Shown: piece by piece, positions 48,101-63,100 of the stretch | Layout of the letters: every line of letters starts with the position of its first letter | Numbering within the stretch: position 1 is the stretch's first letter | Origin: Anas platyrhynchos | Taxonomy: Eukaryota > Chordata > Aves > Anseriformes > Anatidae | Reading direction: 5' to 3' | Assembly (NCBI RefSeq): GCF_047663525.1 | Contig: NC_092611.1 | Coordinates: 8,097,001 to 8,161,000, forward strand | Length of the DNA stretch: 64,000 nucleotides | The notes under the pieces: model-generated | Database searches by the model: none | The model's input: only the letters and a program-made list of their open reading frames with translations | What the model was told of the DNA's origin: nothing | Program-made: the position numbers and the translations under genes

Positions 48101-51100
48101 TGAATGTTTTACTTCTGAAGACTGAGATGCATCTGCCTGGTAAGTTTTACTTCCACTTGTAGCTGCTGTCTTCTGGGAGCTTGAACTGGTAGAGCAGCTT
48201 TGAACTGGAGCACTTGTGGTACCTGAATTCACAGATCCCACAAAGCGGTCAGTATTTTTTACACTCAGTTCATGTTCTGAAGAGGACCCTGTGTTGGAAA
48301 CTGAAGAGACACTGTGCCTGGAATAAGTATTCCCAGCTCGTGTAGGTGAAATCATACGGAGTTTTGATTGCTGCTGTGATAAAGAAGAAGTGCTATGTCT
48401 CCTAGAACCAATGCTCTTAAGTCCAGAGGACAGTAAAGGATCTCCAACTGTAACTATTTCATGGGTCACTGGCGTAGGACTCCCTGAGAAAATAAAGCAA
48501 GGAAGACTGTTAAGTGATCTGAATCCTTCACAATCGATACATACCCCATTCCCTCATAACACAATAAATTGAAACAAAAAACCAAAACAACAAAAAAAAA
48601 ACAGCAACATGAAAACCCTTCAACCACATAGCATAAACATAACGATGACATTTCAGATACATACTAAAAATCTGACACTGTCAATCAGTATTCATCACAT
48701 AAGGCTCACAAGTCTGTATCTCAGGGTTCAGTACCTCACCTTTAGGTGCAAATTTTCAAAATTATTTAAAAAAAAATGTTACTCATATAGATATATTATG
48801 TGACCTAAAATATTGGGATTTATAATTCCCTCTGGAAAAATATCATCCGAGATTATTAAGCCCCTAACTTTTCTTATAGTTCTTACATATTCCTGCTACA
48901 GCATTGCCCAAACATTGCTTTCCTCGTCCCACAGAAATTTTTGCTTCAATCATCCATTTCTTGACAGGCCATCTCTACAATGTGTTTTTTCAGAAATGTC
49001 CTTCCCTCAAACCTATTGCTGTTTTCCATTTTCTTCTGGAACAGGAAACTAAACATCACATTCTGAATAAAGCCAAAAAAGACATGAACCAACCAACCAA
49101 AAAAAAAAAAAATCCAAAAGAAACAAAACCAAAACAAATCAAAGCCAACAGCAATACCTGCAGAGGGTAAAGGCCTAGAGCCAGGAGACCTCTGTGTGGA
49201 GGGGTAACTTGGTGTCCTGATCCTAAGGCCCTTTGAGACCAATGGATAGCAACAGGAACTAGAGGTCTGAGAATGCATGGGACGATCTGGTGATGGTGGG
49301 TTTACAATTTCAGGTGCATTTCTGCTGTCTTTGGATAGAGTTTCTATTGTGGCATGAAAGAGAAACAACAATATAAGTCACTACTGAATTCTAAAATCTA
49401 TGACCTGATATATTCCTATTAGGTTTCTCTTGAGGAATCAGGGTATTTGTTAAATAAATATAGACTCTGCTATTGATTTCCCTCAGCTTACACATTAAAC
49501 TATGTTAAATTTTAATGAACTTCTACATTGACAGTGATGACTGCTTTTAAAAATTTTAAACATCTTCCAAACGTTCCTTTTCTGCACACTGAAAAGGATA
49601 TGGATTTTACGTTTATTGTTTTTGTTCTTGTTTTGTTTTTGGAGCTCACATACGTGTATGGAAGAAGCGGTTTGGAAACACAGAAGCAGCACAACACTAC
49701 TATTTAACATGGTATCTAACAATCTACAAGTTATATACCAACACTGACACTGGAGTTAAGATTTATAGTTCTAGATCATTAGAAGAATCTCAGATCTGTA
49801 GAGTAGAAAGCACTATTACAGTAGTTCAGTTTGGCTCCAGTTTTCTAAGTTAGCAGGCACTACAATCATGGAGCAGATTCTGTCCAAATCAATTTTAAAA
49901 GACAGAAGGTCCCAGCTGCTACCTGACTTTCTGGTGAGGATATAGTACGGCAAGAACACGTAGAGAATGTATCTTTAACAAGTCCTTAGAAGATTACCTG
50001 TAAGGGGAACTGGGCTATGGGCAATTGTTCTGTTATCATCATGTTCTACAGTGCTGTTGATATCAGGTTCTATGACTGGTGGTCGGCATTCCATGATCTT
50101 GCAGGTATACACACAGCGTTTCCTGGCATCTGTTGTGCTCCAGTACACTCTGGAGCACCTAGAATACAATTCAAACATAAAATCTTTTACTCACTAGTCA
50201 AGTAAGCCTTGACATTTTAAATTTGCAGTTTCCAGAAATTACACAGAATGAATAAAGGCTTTCTATCACAACATGCTGTACAACTAGCTTAGGCATTAGA
50301 TTTCTGAACAGTTTATGAAAGCTACGGTCAATTTCTACATTTGTTACTTCAATGCCAGTTTGGAACTAAGGTAGTAAAAGACATTGCCGTGAAAAAGCAT
50401 ATACTCACTGATAGCCAATGGGAAACAACTTATCTTCACAGTCTGAGAGGTCATTCAAAATTCCTAAACAGTCTATTGTCATTGAACCTAAGCAAAAAGA
50501 GGAACAGAAAAGTCCCATGAACAAGATGCCAGCACCAGAAATGGAGGAAGTATTCAGGGACTAGACCTCACCAATCATCATGTGGATGTTCTCTGGTTCC
50601 AAGCCACTCAGAAATTTTCTTCTCAAACTGATTCCTTCAAAATCCACAAAAACTCTCCTAAGAACTTCAAACCCATTCTCAGGAACCACCTGGAGCAAAA
50701 ATCCACAAAACATCTCATTAACTTTAAAAGGAACCACTATAAATATACAACGCTGTCTGTTGTACCAGATCCTCTGTGTGGTTCTTGAACCACGACGTAG
50801 TACCTCTTCCCAAACTTCCTCGTGCCAGTTATGTCACTAACTTATTTTTAACAGCACTGTGGTCAGGCCCTCATTCATAAAGAACACATTCAATCTTAAC
50901 TTTTAAAAAATGCTTATAGTTACAGGCTGTCTACACCTTCAGACAAAGAAAGGCGTGAAAGAAAAACCTCACCTCTCCTTTGATCAAATCACGATGCCTC
51001 TGGCAGTAAACCTTCTTATCATCCAGAAAAACACAGTTCTTGGCTCGTGAGCACATGAAATGATAGTTACTTGTACAGGAAGTGAGGCAGCAGCCTACTG

Positions 51101-54100
51101 TAGCGCCTGACTTCTGACAGAACTCACATCTCTGCAAAAGCAAAAAATAAAGGTAAAAATTAATTGATTCTAAAATCAGGCTACCACGTATGTTAGTTGT
51201 TTTCTTCTGCAATAGTGGAATACACATACTCACCAGCTGCTTTCCCCGGATCACAGCCATGTGCACATTTTTCAGAGAACCATCATCATCTTCAAACACT
51301 TCTGCTGACCATAAAGCACAGTTCACGTGTGTCCATTCATTTTGGCCAATATACAGAAGACGTCCAGCATCCTAAGGAATGGGAGGAAACCATTTTTTTC
51401 CCCCTCAAATGTTCCACAAGACACAAAAGCCTAGCAGGTTTCAACTGCACTGGATTTAAATTCTCCCCAAAAGAAAGTTCAACAAGCTAGCACTACTTTC
51501 AGAGCTTAAAAGATACACGTAAATGAGGCAGAGAAGACTACAGCCAAGTACATGATATAAAAAACTACCTTAGAAAGAAAAAACATTTAAAATTCTCTTC
51601 TTATAGAAACATGTCAAGAGGCTTAAGTGTAAGAAATGTACACTGTTCACAGAAACGTGGCGATGCTACTTGGTGAATTTCTTAACAACACCCCTGATGT
51701 TAATGCCACGCAACTTTCTAACCAGAACAAAAGGTAGCTGCAGATTATTTTTATTTCAAACGACACACCAAGATATTAAAAAGGCAAAACAAAACAAACC
51801 ACCCCACTATCTCTTAGAATCAAGTATCCAGCTATTCACAGTACCATGTCTGTTGTCCTGCTTAAGCCAGTTACTATCAAAATAGGCACATCAGATACTT
51901 ACATTAGCGCTATCATCACCGTATTTCAGGCACAACGCACACTGCCTGTTGTCTTCTACATCTGGAGGTGGATTAAGCTCAGGACTATCTTCTCTGCTTC
52001 TGTCAGAACCTTACAGTTAAAAGAGAGGAAGATTTTTACTTCTGAAGGTCAGGAAAGCGAAAATTTATCTAGAAAAATCGTAAGCAAGTGAACAGGACAG
52101 AAGAGCTGAACAGCAGCCTGAAATTTCAATAACTAGTTTGTAAAGTAAGAGAAAGCATGCATCTGCCTCTACACAGCTCTTGTTCTGGGTGAAGAGAGGC
52201 TGGTGAAAATGTCCTTCTGGGCCAAAGCTAAGGTGAAGAATATATCAACATGTATTGGCTTCTGAATGATTTCAGGTCACACAAGTCTCCAGAATCCTTC
52301 AATCACATGCAAAAATACTACTACTCTCTCTTTACTACTAGAGGGTTTGAAGTGAAGCACTGGCTTTGGGGCTAACAGTGCTGCTATCTATTTTCTTACT
52401 AGAGATAGGCGGTGTAGGAGGATGTAGAGGAGTGGGTGAATCTGGCTCTCCAGGTCCTTTGGGTTTTGGAGCTGGAATGATTTTCTTCATCAGAGGGGGT
52501 TGTTCAGTGCGGTTGTTCTCTTCACGCTCCTGCCACTGAGCATAATTATGGTCAAGCGAAGGAGGCAGCACTGCGTTCGGCAACATACCACTGCTGAAAA
52601 CGCAACAAGGAGTCAGCTGTCAGACCTGGCTGCACCAGATGACCTTGTGCACTGTATTGCTAGCAACACTGACATTCAACATACAGTAACCACTCACTTA
52701 ATTACTTACAGTCCACACATGCTCTCAACAAAGACTATGACCGGCTGCTTAATTTTTAAGGTTTGTGATGCAGCTGTTTTCTTTTGAGGATAACAGATCC
52801 AGGAGAGTCACATCAGATGAGGATAACGAGGAGGAGGGGGAAGGAAGGACAGGACTGACAGGCTGACATGCAGTATGCTTAGTTCTAAATAATGCTTTTG
52901 GTTTCTCTGGTTCATAACAGTGAAGTGTTTATAAAACCTGGGAACGTGACTGCTGTTTTACTTTTTGAAAGCAACCACCACCGCCACAACCACAACATCA
53001 TAAAAAAACCCCAACCCCACAAACAGGCTCTCTTGATGCTTTTTGCTTGGACAGCTGGCAAATCACAGGATGTCACAGTCAGATGCAGAACAATTACTTA
53101 CTTGCTTGTTACTTTATTTGGCTCCCAAAATCTGGACTTTTTTACACTGAACCATGGAAAAACACGCTCCATTTGCTGAAAGAAAACAACATTTCACTAG
53201 ACACGTTATACAACAAAATGACAAACTTAAAGAGATTTGGCCAAGAGCTCCTGTAAATGTACAACTAGTAAGATTTCATGAACACCAACAACTCTGACAA
53301 GGTTATTTTATTCTGAAAATATCCATAATTGACCCTTTGAATTCCAACAGCTACAAACAGTGGCATAATACAAAGCAGATTTCAAAATAACTGTAGTCCT
53401 GCTCACCCGAATAAAGAAGGACTTGACCATGCTATTGGCTTTTTTAACTTCTGGCTGCCCTCCATCAGAATTAATGGCTGCTTGAATTATCTTCACAATA
53501 TCATCACTAAAATCCAGCTGCAAGAAAGCCACAAAATTTTGCATCAACAGGATTATCTTCTGTACAGCTACATCATCCATTACCTTTTAAGGCATCACAT
53601 GAACTTCCAGGTGAGTAGAAGACTGAACCAGAACATTGACTTCAGCAGAAAAATAATTTGGCTGTGAAAAAGCAATCAGCTCTGTGCAGTTGCAAACTGG
53701 CTGGTAGAATTGCTGCACAAACCAATCTGTAACTCTAAACTTTCTTCTTAACCAAGAATGGGCTGATGACAGATTTTAAATCAACTACACTAACTACCTC
53801 ACAAGGATTTGGTCAGAAGTCTAGCAACAGCATGTTTGCAATGGAACTTTGCAGTAAACATGTCTCCTCAAGACTATGAGATGTGTAGAAGGAGGAAGAA
53901 AAAGTAATAAATAAATAAATACAATAATTTAAAAAGGGCACTCCCTGCAAAGAATACTGATCTGGTCAACATTAGCGTTTTATATAAATGAACCCTAAAC
54001 AGATGATCCCTGCAAACATGAATTAATTGGTTTCCAGAAAACAGACTACCATCAGTGATATTTGACTAGGCTTTTTGTTGGAATCTGCACAAAAAAGGAT

Positions 54101-57100
54101 GACCTATTCTGTTCCCATGAACACAAAAGACTAAGAGCAAAAGCAGCTTAACCAAGTATCACTGCTGGTTAAAGAGCAGCATACGACAGTGTAAATTACA
54201 TGTCTTTGGGCCAACATTAACATGAGTGCCAGCCAGAATTATTTTTAGCAGTACATTAACCTGTTTCCTTGTTCATAAAGAAAAGGCTTAAGCATGCTCA
54301 GTTATAAATACCACAGGTCAGAAAGCAGTTCAGAGGCTATTATTAGAATAGAGCACTACAACTCTGACATACCACAGAAGTGTAACCTCCTTGATCCATT
54401 TTTCTTTTTACTCCTTCCAGATCCAGAGGTTGCTGCTCCTCCTGTTTACTGACTTCTGTTAGGACAGGAGGATCGGGACCTTCAGGAGAGCTTCTGGATG
54501 GTATGCTCTCTTCTGTCTCAGGATTTAAATCAGGTGGTTTTGCTGCCTGTTAACATCAGCAACCAGACAGACAGACATTGGCTATTGAAGCGTGGCTGCT
54601 ACTCATGATGTATTCCCCTGTACGTTCATAGGCACAGAGATTCTCATTAACATGAAACAGAGAAGACTCAAGTTCTGAATTCCCATCCAAAACACAGGGA
54701 CAAAAATAAAAAGATTTTAAGCAGCTTTTTGCTGCTACCTGTAAGGCACGCAGCAGGACAGTGATCAGCCATGAGGATGAAGCTCACTTCTCAGAAGTCC
54801 TATTTCTGAATATGTTTTTCAAGACTAAATGTATTTCACCAGAGACCTCAATTGCCCCATTCCTTGAATAACTTTACCACCCTATTTTTCTTTTATTCTC
54901 AAAAGTCATAATCATAGATATCCACTTCTCTATTCCCATAGTAATGAACAATTTTTTAAAAAAAACAAACAAACAAAAAAACAAATAACATGCACTGTGA
55001 TTTAAGTACAATAACGTTTTGAGTATGATGCACAGCAATACCAGAATTAAATCAAATGCCAGGCAACACTTCAAGCTGGACTATAATTATAGAACATCCT
55101 GAGTTGGAAAGGACCCACAAGGATCATCAAGTCCAACTCCTGGAAACAGGAAATGAGGCTTCAGCTTACCTGCCTATAACGCAGCAAGTGGCTAGTAGTT
55201 CTAGAGTTCAACAGGGCTGTTAAAACCTGTTTTAAAGAAACCTGCAGCTCCTTTTCCAGTGCAAGACGCCATTCTGCAGGATGCTGTTCTGTACAGTTAA
55301 TGCAGGTGTATGCTACACTCTCAGGCAAGTTAGAGAGTATCTCATACATTTCATCTGGAGACAAAAAAAAGAGCAAATAGTAATCTGAATTACTTTAGGG
55401 ATTTTTCTCAGTATCTGTCCTTCAGTACTCTGTATAGCACACTTATGTTTAAATCAAACACCCTCTGTGTAAAAAAAGCATCTTGTGTAACTCATCGCGT
55501 GATGCTGTGTTTGAAACAAGTCCTAAGCTTTCAGGTGATACATCATTCCACTCCATAGGTATTTTTCAAGCAGATCACAACAGGTGAGGGTGTTAATGCA
55601 AAACTCAAGGAGAAAGGTCTAAAATTGGATTGCTTTGGTCTATTTGCTGCCCCATGTACTTAAGGGGTGAGGAGATAAGAATTTGACTTACCAGAAAGGT
55701 TTTCACATTTGGAGTGGACCCAGCGGTCACATTTTCCACACTGCATCATCTTACTCTCATAGTCATCATCATCATAGCATTTGTCACAGAGAGGACAAAA
55801 ATTTCCTGAAAATAAGGTATGATTTTACCAGAAGCTCAACTGTCACACCTTACAGGCTAGTTGGTTACTTACTGGTGTGCTAAGAAATCAGCTCTCTGAA
55901 ACCAATACAGTTGCATCTACTTTTACAACACTGAAATCAATGGCCACAAAAAACAACCAAAACCCCTGCCTGAAAGAATGGTTACCCACTTTTTTGTGGG
56001 GTGTAACGAGACTAATAAAATACTGTATGAACTAGCTTTACAGAGTAGAATGAAAATTGGAAAGATATACAGGCAAGAAATTAAGTGGAATAGTCAAGAT
56101 TTTTTACCCTGAGATTTTTCCCCCCGCGTGCGCCCTCCTATACTCAAAGGCCTTATGCACAGTAACTAACGTAAGGATCAACTACTTTACAATACAAAAT
56201 GTGCTGTTTTTAGGCCAGAAGACCTTTAAAATACCTTTTTCTTCAAGTGCTGCTTCAAACCGTTGATCAACAGGTCTGTAATAACTGCTTTATCCGGTAC
56301 AGTGCTTAATTGTGAAGTCTCAATTCTCTCAATAAAACAATAGTTACTTTCATTATGCTCTGTAAAACGATGTATGTGGTTTTCCTACACAAACAATACT
56401 GCTCCAATTCACAGCCCCAACACTAGGTTCCTTTTCTGTTTGTGCCAGTGATAAGCTCACCAGCCTGAGGCTCTCATTTCAATCTCCACTGACATCATCT
56501 TCTTAAAGGACAGAATCTTAGAAGGTACCTGCTGTAAACAATTACAATTTTACGTACCTTTTGCAAAGAGTTTGGCACAATCATGACACAGTGAAAAGTC
56601 GTGAGACCACTGTGCATCCCACCCCTTCCCTGGTGTTGTTGATCCACAGCTCTTGCAGCGAACACATTTGGTACATATCTGGAAGACAAATATGTTTGGC
56701 AAGAGTTATTTGCTTTTATCCATTGGCTTTTCTTTTGTACTAATGATACATTTCATAATTTTATTATTTAATGAGTGCTGATAGCTTATACAACAGAACA
56801 AGGAGTTCCAAACAACAGAGTTTCTACTATAAGGAGAAGGGCTCCCTCCCTTTATGGTAAGATGATGCTGATGCAAAAAGGGGAAAAAAAAAAAAAAAAA
56901 AAAAAGGTCTTATTTTATCAGTTTTCCAACTCTGAATACAACGTGGTAGAAAACTCTTAAAAATTATTATCAACAAATACGTTATAGGCAAGGCTTTTGC
57001 ACCTGTTTAGAACAAAAACTTGAAAGACACAAAGTAGGGCATGAATCCAAACTATCTCTTAATACCACTATCAACTGGTAAGTTCGTTAACAAAGTAAAT

Positions 57101-60100
57101 GCTTCAATTCTGAAGACCTTCTTCCACGTTCTGCGACTATGATCAGAAGAATTACTATAACTAAAAAAGGTATAATGCCTTGATAATGCTACTTGTTCAA
57201 GACCCATCTGCTTTACCACAAACCCACCTCATCAAGAAACCTATTCCCAAATGCATCTTCCAATGCAAGAGGCATCCTTCCTTAAGCTGATAAATCAGTG
57301 CACAGGAGCAAGTCAACTGCAGCACTTTGGCCTGTATCATTATGATCAGTTAAGTCAATCATCCCCAAAAGAAATTTCAAAAAATCTTACCCAAACTTTC
57401 TTTTTCTTGGTGGGTTTTGTTGGGTAGTTTGGGCCCAGGCACTCCGGGTGATAGCTGTTTCGGCACTTATTGCACTCCAGCAGCTGCTACAAGAATAATG
57501 GGAAAGAGTATTGGAACAGAAACCCTAAAAAGGATGCAAAATCTTGGACATTTTCATTTTACATTAGATCCCTTATTCAGGGAAACAGGAGAAGTTGCAA
57601 CTAAGTGAACTGAGATAAATTCACAGCCGCACACAGCAGTCTGCACACAGAGTGTGAACTCCACTGTCTACTGTCCGAGTTACCAGCTGAGGGTGAGAGC
57701 AAAAAGCTCTGGGCACAGCGCAGAGAAGCCTAGCTGGGTCACTTGGAGGTCGGGGTACCTTGGTGGCCTGGTGCTGTCTCCCACACACGTGGCAGAACTT
57801 GCAGCGACGACAGCACCAGTTTTCCAGCTGGTCCTCCAGGGGCCGCTCGCTCTCCTCTAAGCAGAACTTGTGGAAAGGCTCACAACAGACCTGACAATAC
57901 ACAAACTGCAAGGGGGAGAGGGCGGTTTTAGCAAGTCAAAACCTTTTCTTAATTCCCAAACAAGCCCGCTTGCACTCCTTACTACTTTGAATTCTGCTTT
58001 ACAGCTGACAGTACGAGAATATCTATGAGTATATTTTATAGGGGAAACCGAGTGTGTACTTCAGATAACCTAAATACATGCCTGTCTGCACAGATTATGC
58101 ATCTACCAGCAAATAGTCTGGTACCTTTTATCTACATGCTCTGAGTACTGGTAAATTGGTAAAGGCCTACAGGCTTCTTCAGGATTTCCCTCCCTCCTTG
58201 TAACACAAGCCAACCACACCCAAAGAAACATTTAGTGGACAAGGAAGGCACATTCAGAGCAAAGAGACATCTTTCCCTCTGTTTAGCTTGTATGGGCCAT
58301 TTGAAAGCGCAAAGGATCCTCTACAAGGACAGACATACTAGAAAAAGCACAGTCCTTAGGGCACAAACACTGCAGGCACAAGCAGGACAGAGGAATTGTT
58401 TGTTCACTTGAGCAACTGACTAAGAAGGGGATGGCTCCATGTGCCACTGGATCTCCATAATCCTCAAGTGCATTGATATTCACATGAAGAACTTAACCCC
58501 ACTCTCCTTGAGTATTGTTCGCCTTTTCTAGAGTGCTAGCATCACTTTTCCAGGACAGCTAGTCTGAACATTTTGAGAAGACGCCTGTCTTTTCCTGGAA
58601 ATGCATTTAACAAAACTTAAGCCAAAATTCAGCTGTTTATGAAGCACCAAAACCTTGCCAGTCACGTTTCAGTACTGGTCTGCAACTCTTAGTAGATACA
58701 GACATACCTGGGAAAATCAACACTGCCTAACACCATTTCAGCAAAACTGAGCGATCTTTCCAATTTCAAGGTAACAGAAAGCAAAAGCCATTGCTTTACC
58801 TCAGCTGGGGGATTCCAAATTACATTTAAGAAGAGATGCAGGGGGCTCTTGAAAATGCCATTCCTTATGTCTAACAGAGTTCACTTCTAAACTAAACACC
58901 ACAGAAGTTCTCAAAGTGAATTCAAATACCTTCCATTTTAGTATCTTAGGGCAGAGTCTAGCAAGGACAGATTTACAGGTATTATTTTAATTTCTTCTGT
59001 TTTAGGGATTATTATTATTTTTTGGTAACAACATGGTGCTGTAACTAAGTCATCAACAGCAGAACACAATGCTTTACCTCCACATGTCCACTGCTGGCAC
59101 AGAGAAAACACACCACCCTGGGAGTAATAGGTACCGAGGTCACGATGCCTAACCCACCCATCTCCCAAACATTCTCCACTTCACAGTCCTCCTGAAAGTA
59201 CAAAAGGATACATCACCATGCAGAATAAGGAAATACGACATCAGCATAAAGTGCTCACATTGCTGTGTTATGCATTCTGTTTCTGTAATTAGGCGTTCTA
59301 AAACAGAAACTATTTTAAACTTTTATCTTGGTTGGTTTATAACATATATTGCAATAGTTACAGCTTGGTACTGTTCTTGCCAAGAGAGTTCAGTAATACA
59401 CTAACTTTCTCTCTACAGAAAGCAAGCCTAAAAAGCATGACAAAGTTTTTCACAGTTGCACAATTATTACTAAAAATGAAATTTCAGAATAATTACACTT
59501 TATTAAAACTTCATATTTGTATAAAACACTTTTGAGATCTCACTCTAATCTCCAGTATTAACACTTATAGATGGACTGAAAAATTATTAGGAAAATGTTA
59601 ATTTTTATTATTTCGACACTGTAAAAAAAAATAAAATACATGATTTATCAGTTTAAAACCCCAGATATACCCAAAGTATTGTGAATTACAAATTACTAAC
59701 ATTTTCCCCAAATCTTGTTGACTCAAGTTGAGGTAAGGTTTTTATAGTTCCATCTTAATGGAATAATTCTTCATAAACCTCAAATTCTTGCTCATCCTCA
59801 CATTGAGGGATAAGGTTTAAAGCTTTAAAGTCACTCTTCATCCAGTACTCTAATTATAAGAAAAAAAAAGGCATAACAAACTTCTAAAAGTCAATCACGT
59901 CAGAAAGATTCCTATTTACAATTCTCACTGAATGGGACCAGACATACAAACTTAGAAGTCACTGTCAGCATTCTTGAGGGACTCTACTTCCAGTGTTTAG
60001 AGTCAGTTAATATTCAAATACTTAAAACATTTTGTCCTCTACCTTGAAATCCACTCGGATTCTGTGGACTCCATCTGTAGGTGGCTTTTGCTTGGAACTG

Positions 60101-63100
60101 CTCCCATTAGTCAGAGTACTGAGCAAATTCAGCGTGCTGCTTTCTGGCTTGCTTATAGGAGGGGGCTTTTCCTAGTCAAGTAAAGGAGCCTGCATTAATC
60201 CCAGCCCCAAACATTAAAGCTTAAACAGTATTTACATTAAACACTACACATAATTCATATACAACAAAACAAGACAAACACCCCAAACCAAGAACAACAA
60301 AAACCCACAGCCAAACCATCACAAAATTAATGAGTTGCAAGAAAGTAACCATTTTGCAATCAGTTTTAAGAGCATTCCACACACAAATATATTTCTAATT
60401 CAATTTGCTGCATTTTCCCCTAGCATCATGTTATTCTCTATATTATCAGTGCTGTTTTTTTAATTTGCTGCAGTGGGGCAACTCTGGGTGTAAGTAGTAC
60501 CTACCTATACATTTATCTCTGATATTTAAATATATGAACTATTTTTTTCCCATAATGAAGTTGTTTCTAAGACAAAGGTAGTTATTTATTTATTTATTTT
60601 TTAACGGACAACCTTTAACCATACAAGTCTTAGAACAAATTAACTCCTAAGCTGGATATAGACATATGGCAGGTAATTTTGTACCCACATACTGACATAA
60701 GGTAAAGCCTAACATCTGTATAACTTGCTCAAATCACAGGAATCTACGTTTCTCTTTGACAGGATTGAAAATGTCTTTCTTTTTAAATACCACAAAAGAT
60801 CTTGAGTAGCGTTAGGAGTCAAGCTAGATCAGTCTTAAATCAGCATCCCAAGGAAAAGCGACAGAACTGAATTCCTATAGGTATTTTAAGTAAAAAGCAA
60901 AAGGGTTATGTAATACAGTTTTACTTTCTAGATAGACAAAAGATTCAGGTTCTCAAAATTTATTGACTGTGTACAAAAAGCAGTATTCACCTTTTCTTTT
61001 GGTTTCTGTTTCACAGGGAAAGTTGGACGGGGAGCAATTTTTTTCTGTTTGTTTTGTTCTGTGCCTAGGAAGGGGGGGAAAAATTATGAGTATTTCAAGT
61101 AACTAACAGCAACCTGTGGAGAAGAAAAGGGAAAAAGTCAGCTGTGTAATGAGAGATGAATTTTAGACTGGAATTTTCCCATCGTCATTGGTGGTCACCA
61201 ACTACGACTGGGGCAGTCTCTGCAAGGTGTGGCCAGTTGAACTTGCTCTGCTAAAAGTCTGAAGTGTTCCAGGTGTAAAGCAACAGAAGTCCTGGAGCTG
61301 CCTTTTTGTTCACTTTCCATGCTGTTCTGTACTACGTGCAATAGTAGTTTATGTTTTTGTAGTAGAAAAAATTACATTCTTGTTTCACATTCAGACTGTA
61401 AACAGTCAGGAAACTTCACAGTATTGAAAATATACTTCAAGGTTGCCAAGACTAAATGGCTAAAAATCACATTAAAAGTGTTCATCTTTCTTCCCGTCCC
61501 AATATATAATGCAGTACAATAAAAGAAAGCCAGTTCTAAACAAAATTCCCAAAATAATTTGCTTTAATTTCACCAGGTTATAAAGCATTTATCAGTTTTA
61601 AAATCCAACAGATTTTAGCAGTATTACTACTGTTACTTAACATGATTCAAACATATTGAAGATAAACAGTCCCATTTACCTATTTCTGGCTGTGGAGTCT
61701 GCTTTTTCTTAGGCTCAGAAGTGGTAAGCTTAGGAGCTTCTTTTTTCAAAGGTCCTGAGCTTGGTGGCTGAGGAGGGAGCTGTACTGGCTGAGATGTTTG
61801 TTTGCCAGTCTTTCTGGCACCAGGTGCAGGGACCTGTTTGGGCTCCAACAGAGGAGTAGAGGAATTCCCATCCTCATGTTTCTCCTCAACTGGCTTACGA
61901 GCAGGTTCACTGCTCTTCTTTATGGCATTGTCTTCTCTTGATAAAATAGTTGGAGGAGTTTGTTTCTGTCCAGAGTCCAACTGGTTCTTTCCAGAATGGC
62001 TTTCTTTCTTTTCATTCGTCTTGGATTTCTTCTCTTTCTTTTTTGCAGCTACGAAGAAAAAGCATCAATAAATTAAAGCAGCTATAACTGTGCAACTTCA
62101 AATAGTTCACTGCACTTTTAAGATTAGGAAACAAACATTTTGTTTATTCATTCAATTGAAGAAATAACTGTACTCATCCAAAAAAAGTCAGTAATATTAA
62201 TGCACTTGTCTTATATTACAACCTGTGTTCTAATATTGTGGGCCTCTATTCTGACAGACTGGTAAGCAAAGTACTTATGTGGTAATGCAGCTTCACAGCT
62301 TAACTGTGCAAAAGAGAAAGCAGACTTAGCATAGAAAAGTTTAGGGAATTCAAGACAGCCACCTGGCCACCATCACACTAACATGCAGACCTCCAGAGGT
62401 CCAGTCCCAGGATGCAGGGATTTAGCAAAATACATACGATGGCTCACTTAAGCCTGATGTCAGAGACAAGGAAGTGCCAAGAGATTTATCAGCCCCCATG
62501 TCGTTCAGAAACATAGAAATATCTGAGAATTGGTTCACCTGAAGTGCTGAGGGGAGACTGATCAGCTATCCGCAGCAGTTCCCTACAAAAGGGAGGAGAA
62601 ACTACAATTCTAGTGCTGAAAAAGACAGTTATGGATTACGGACGCTGTCTGTACTCACGTTACTCCTACAACTTTCATGTGACAACAGCAGAACAGACAG
62701 GTTCCCTGTTAACATTTAATTTCAGACTAAACTTTCATAGCTCAGTGTAGTTGCAATGACAGCATAAAAAGCAATTTAAGGTATGAACATTTCTTTCTTA
62801 TCCTACACTTGAACCAAATCTTTCAGCTTACCTTTAGCTTGCTTCTGGAGATATGCTTTAGAAGGCATCCACTGGAGATTCTGACATTTCCTCATCCTAC
62901 AAAGAAAGAATATGTTGTGTAATCACATATTGGAAGAAAAATGCAAGCACAGAGAGAATTCCATAAATATTCAATTTTTTTTTAAGCTATCATCAATACA
63001 CTCCCTTTCTTCAAATTATTTTTCCTATTTTTCTCATGTCTCATTCCAGATGGTTTGCAGTGCTATGCCAGGTTCTTCAAAGTGGGGAGAATAAGTTATA

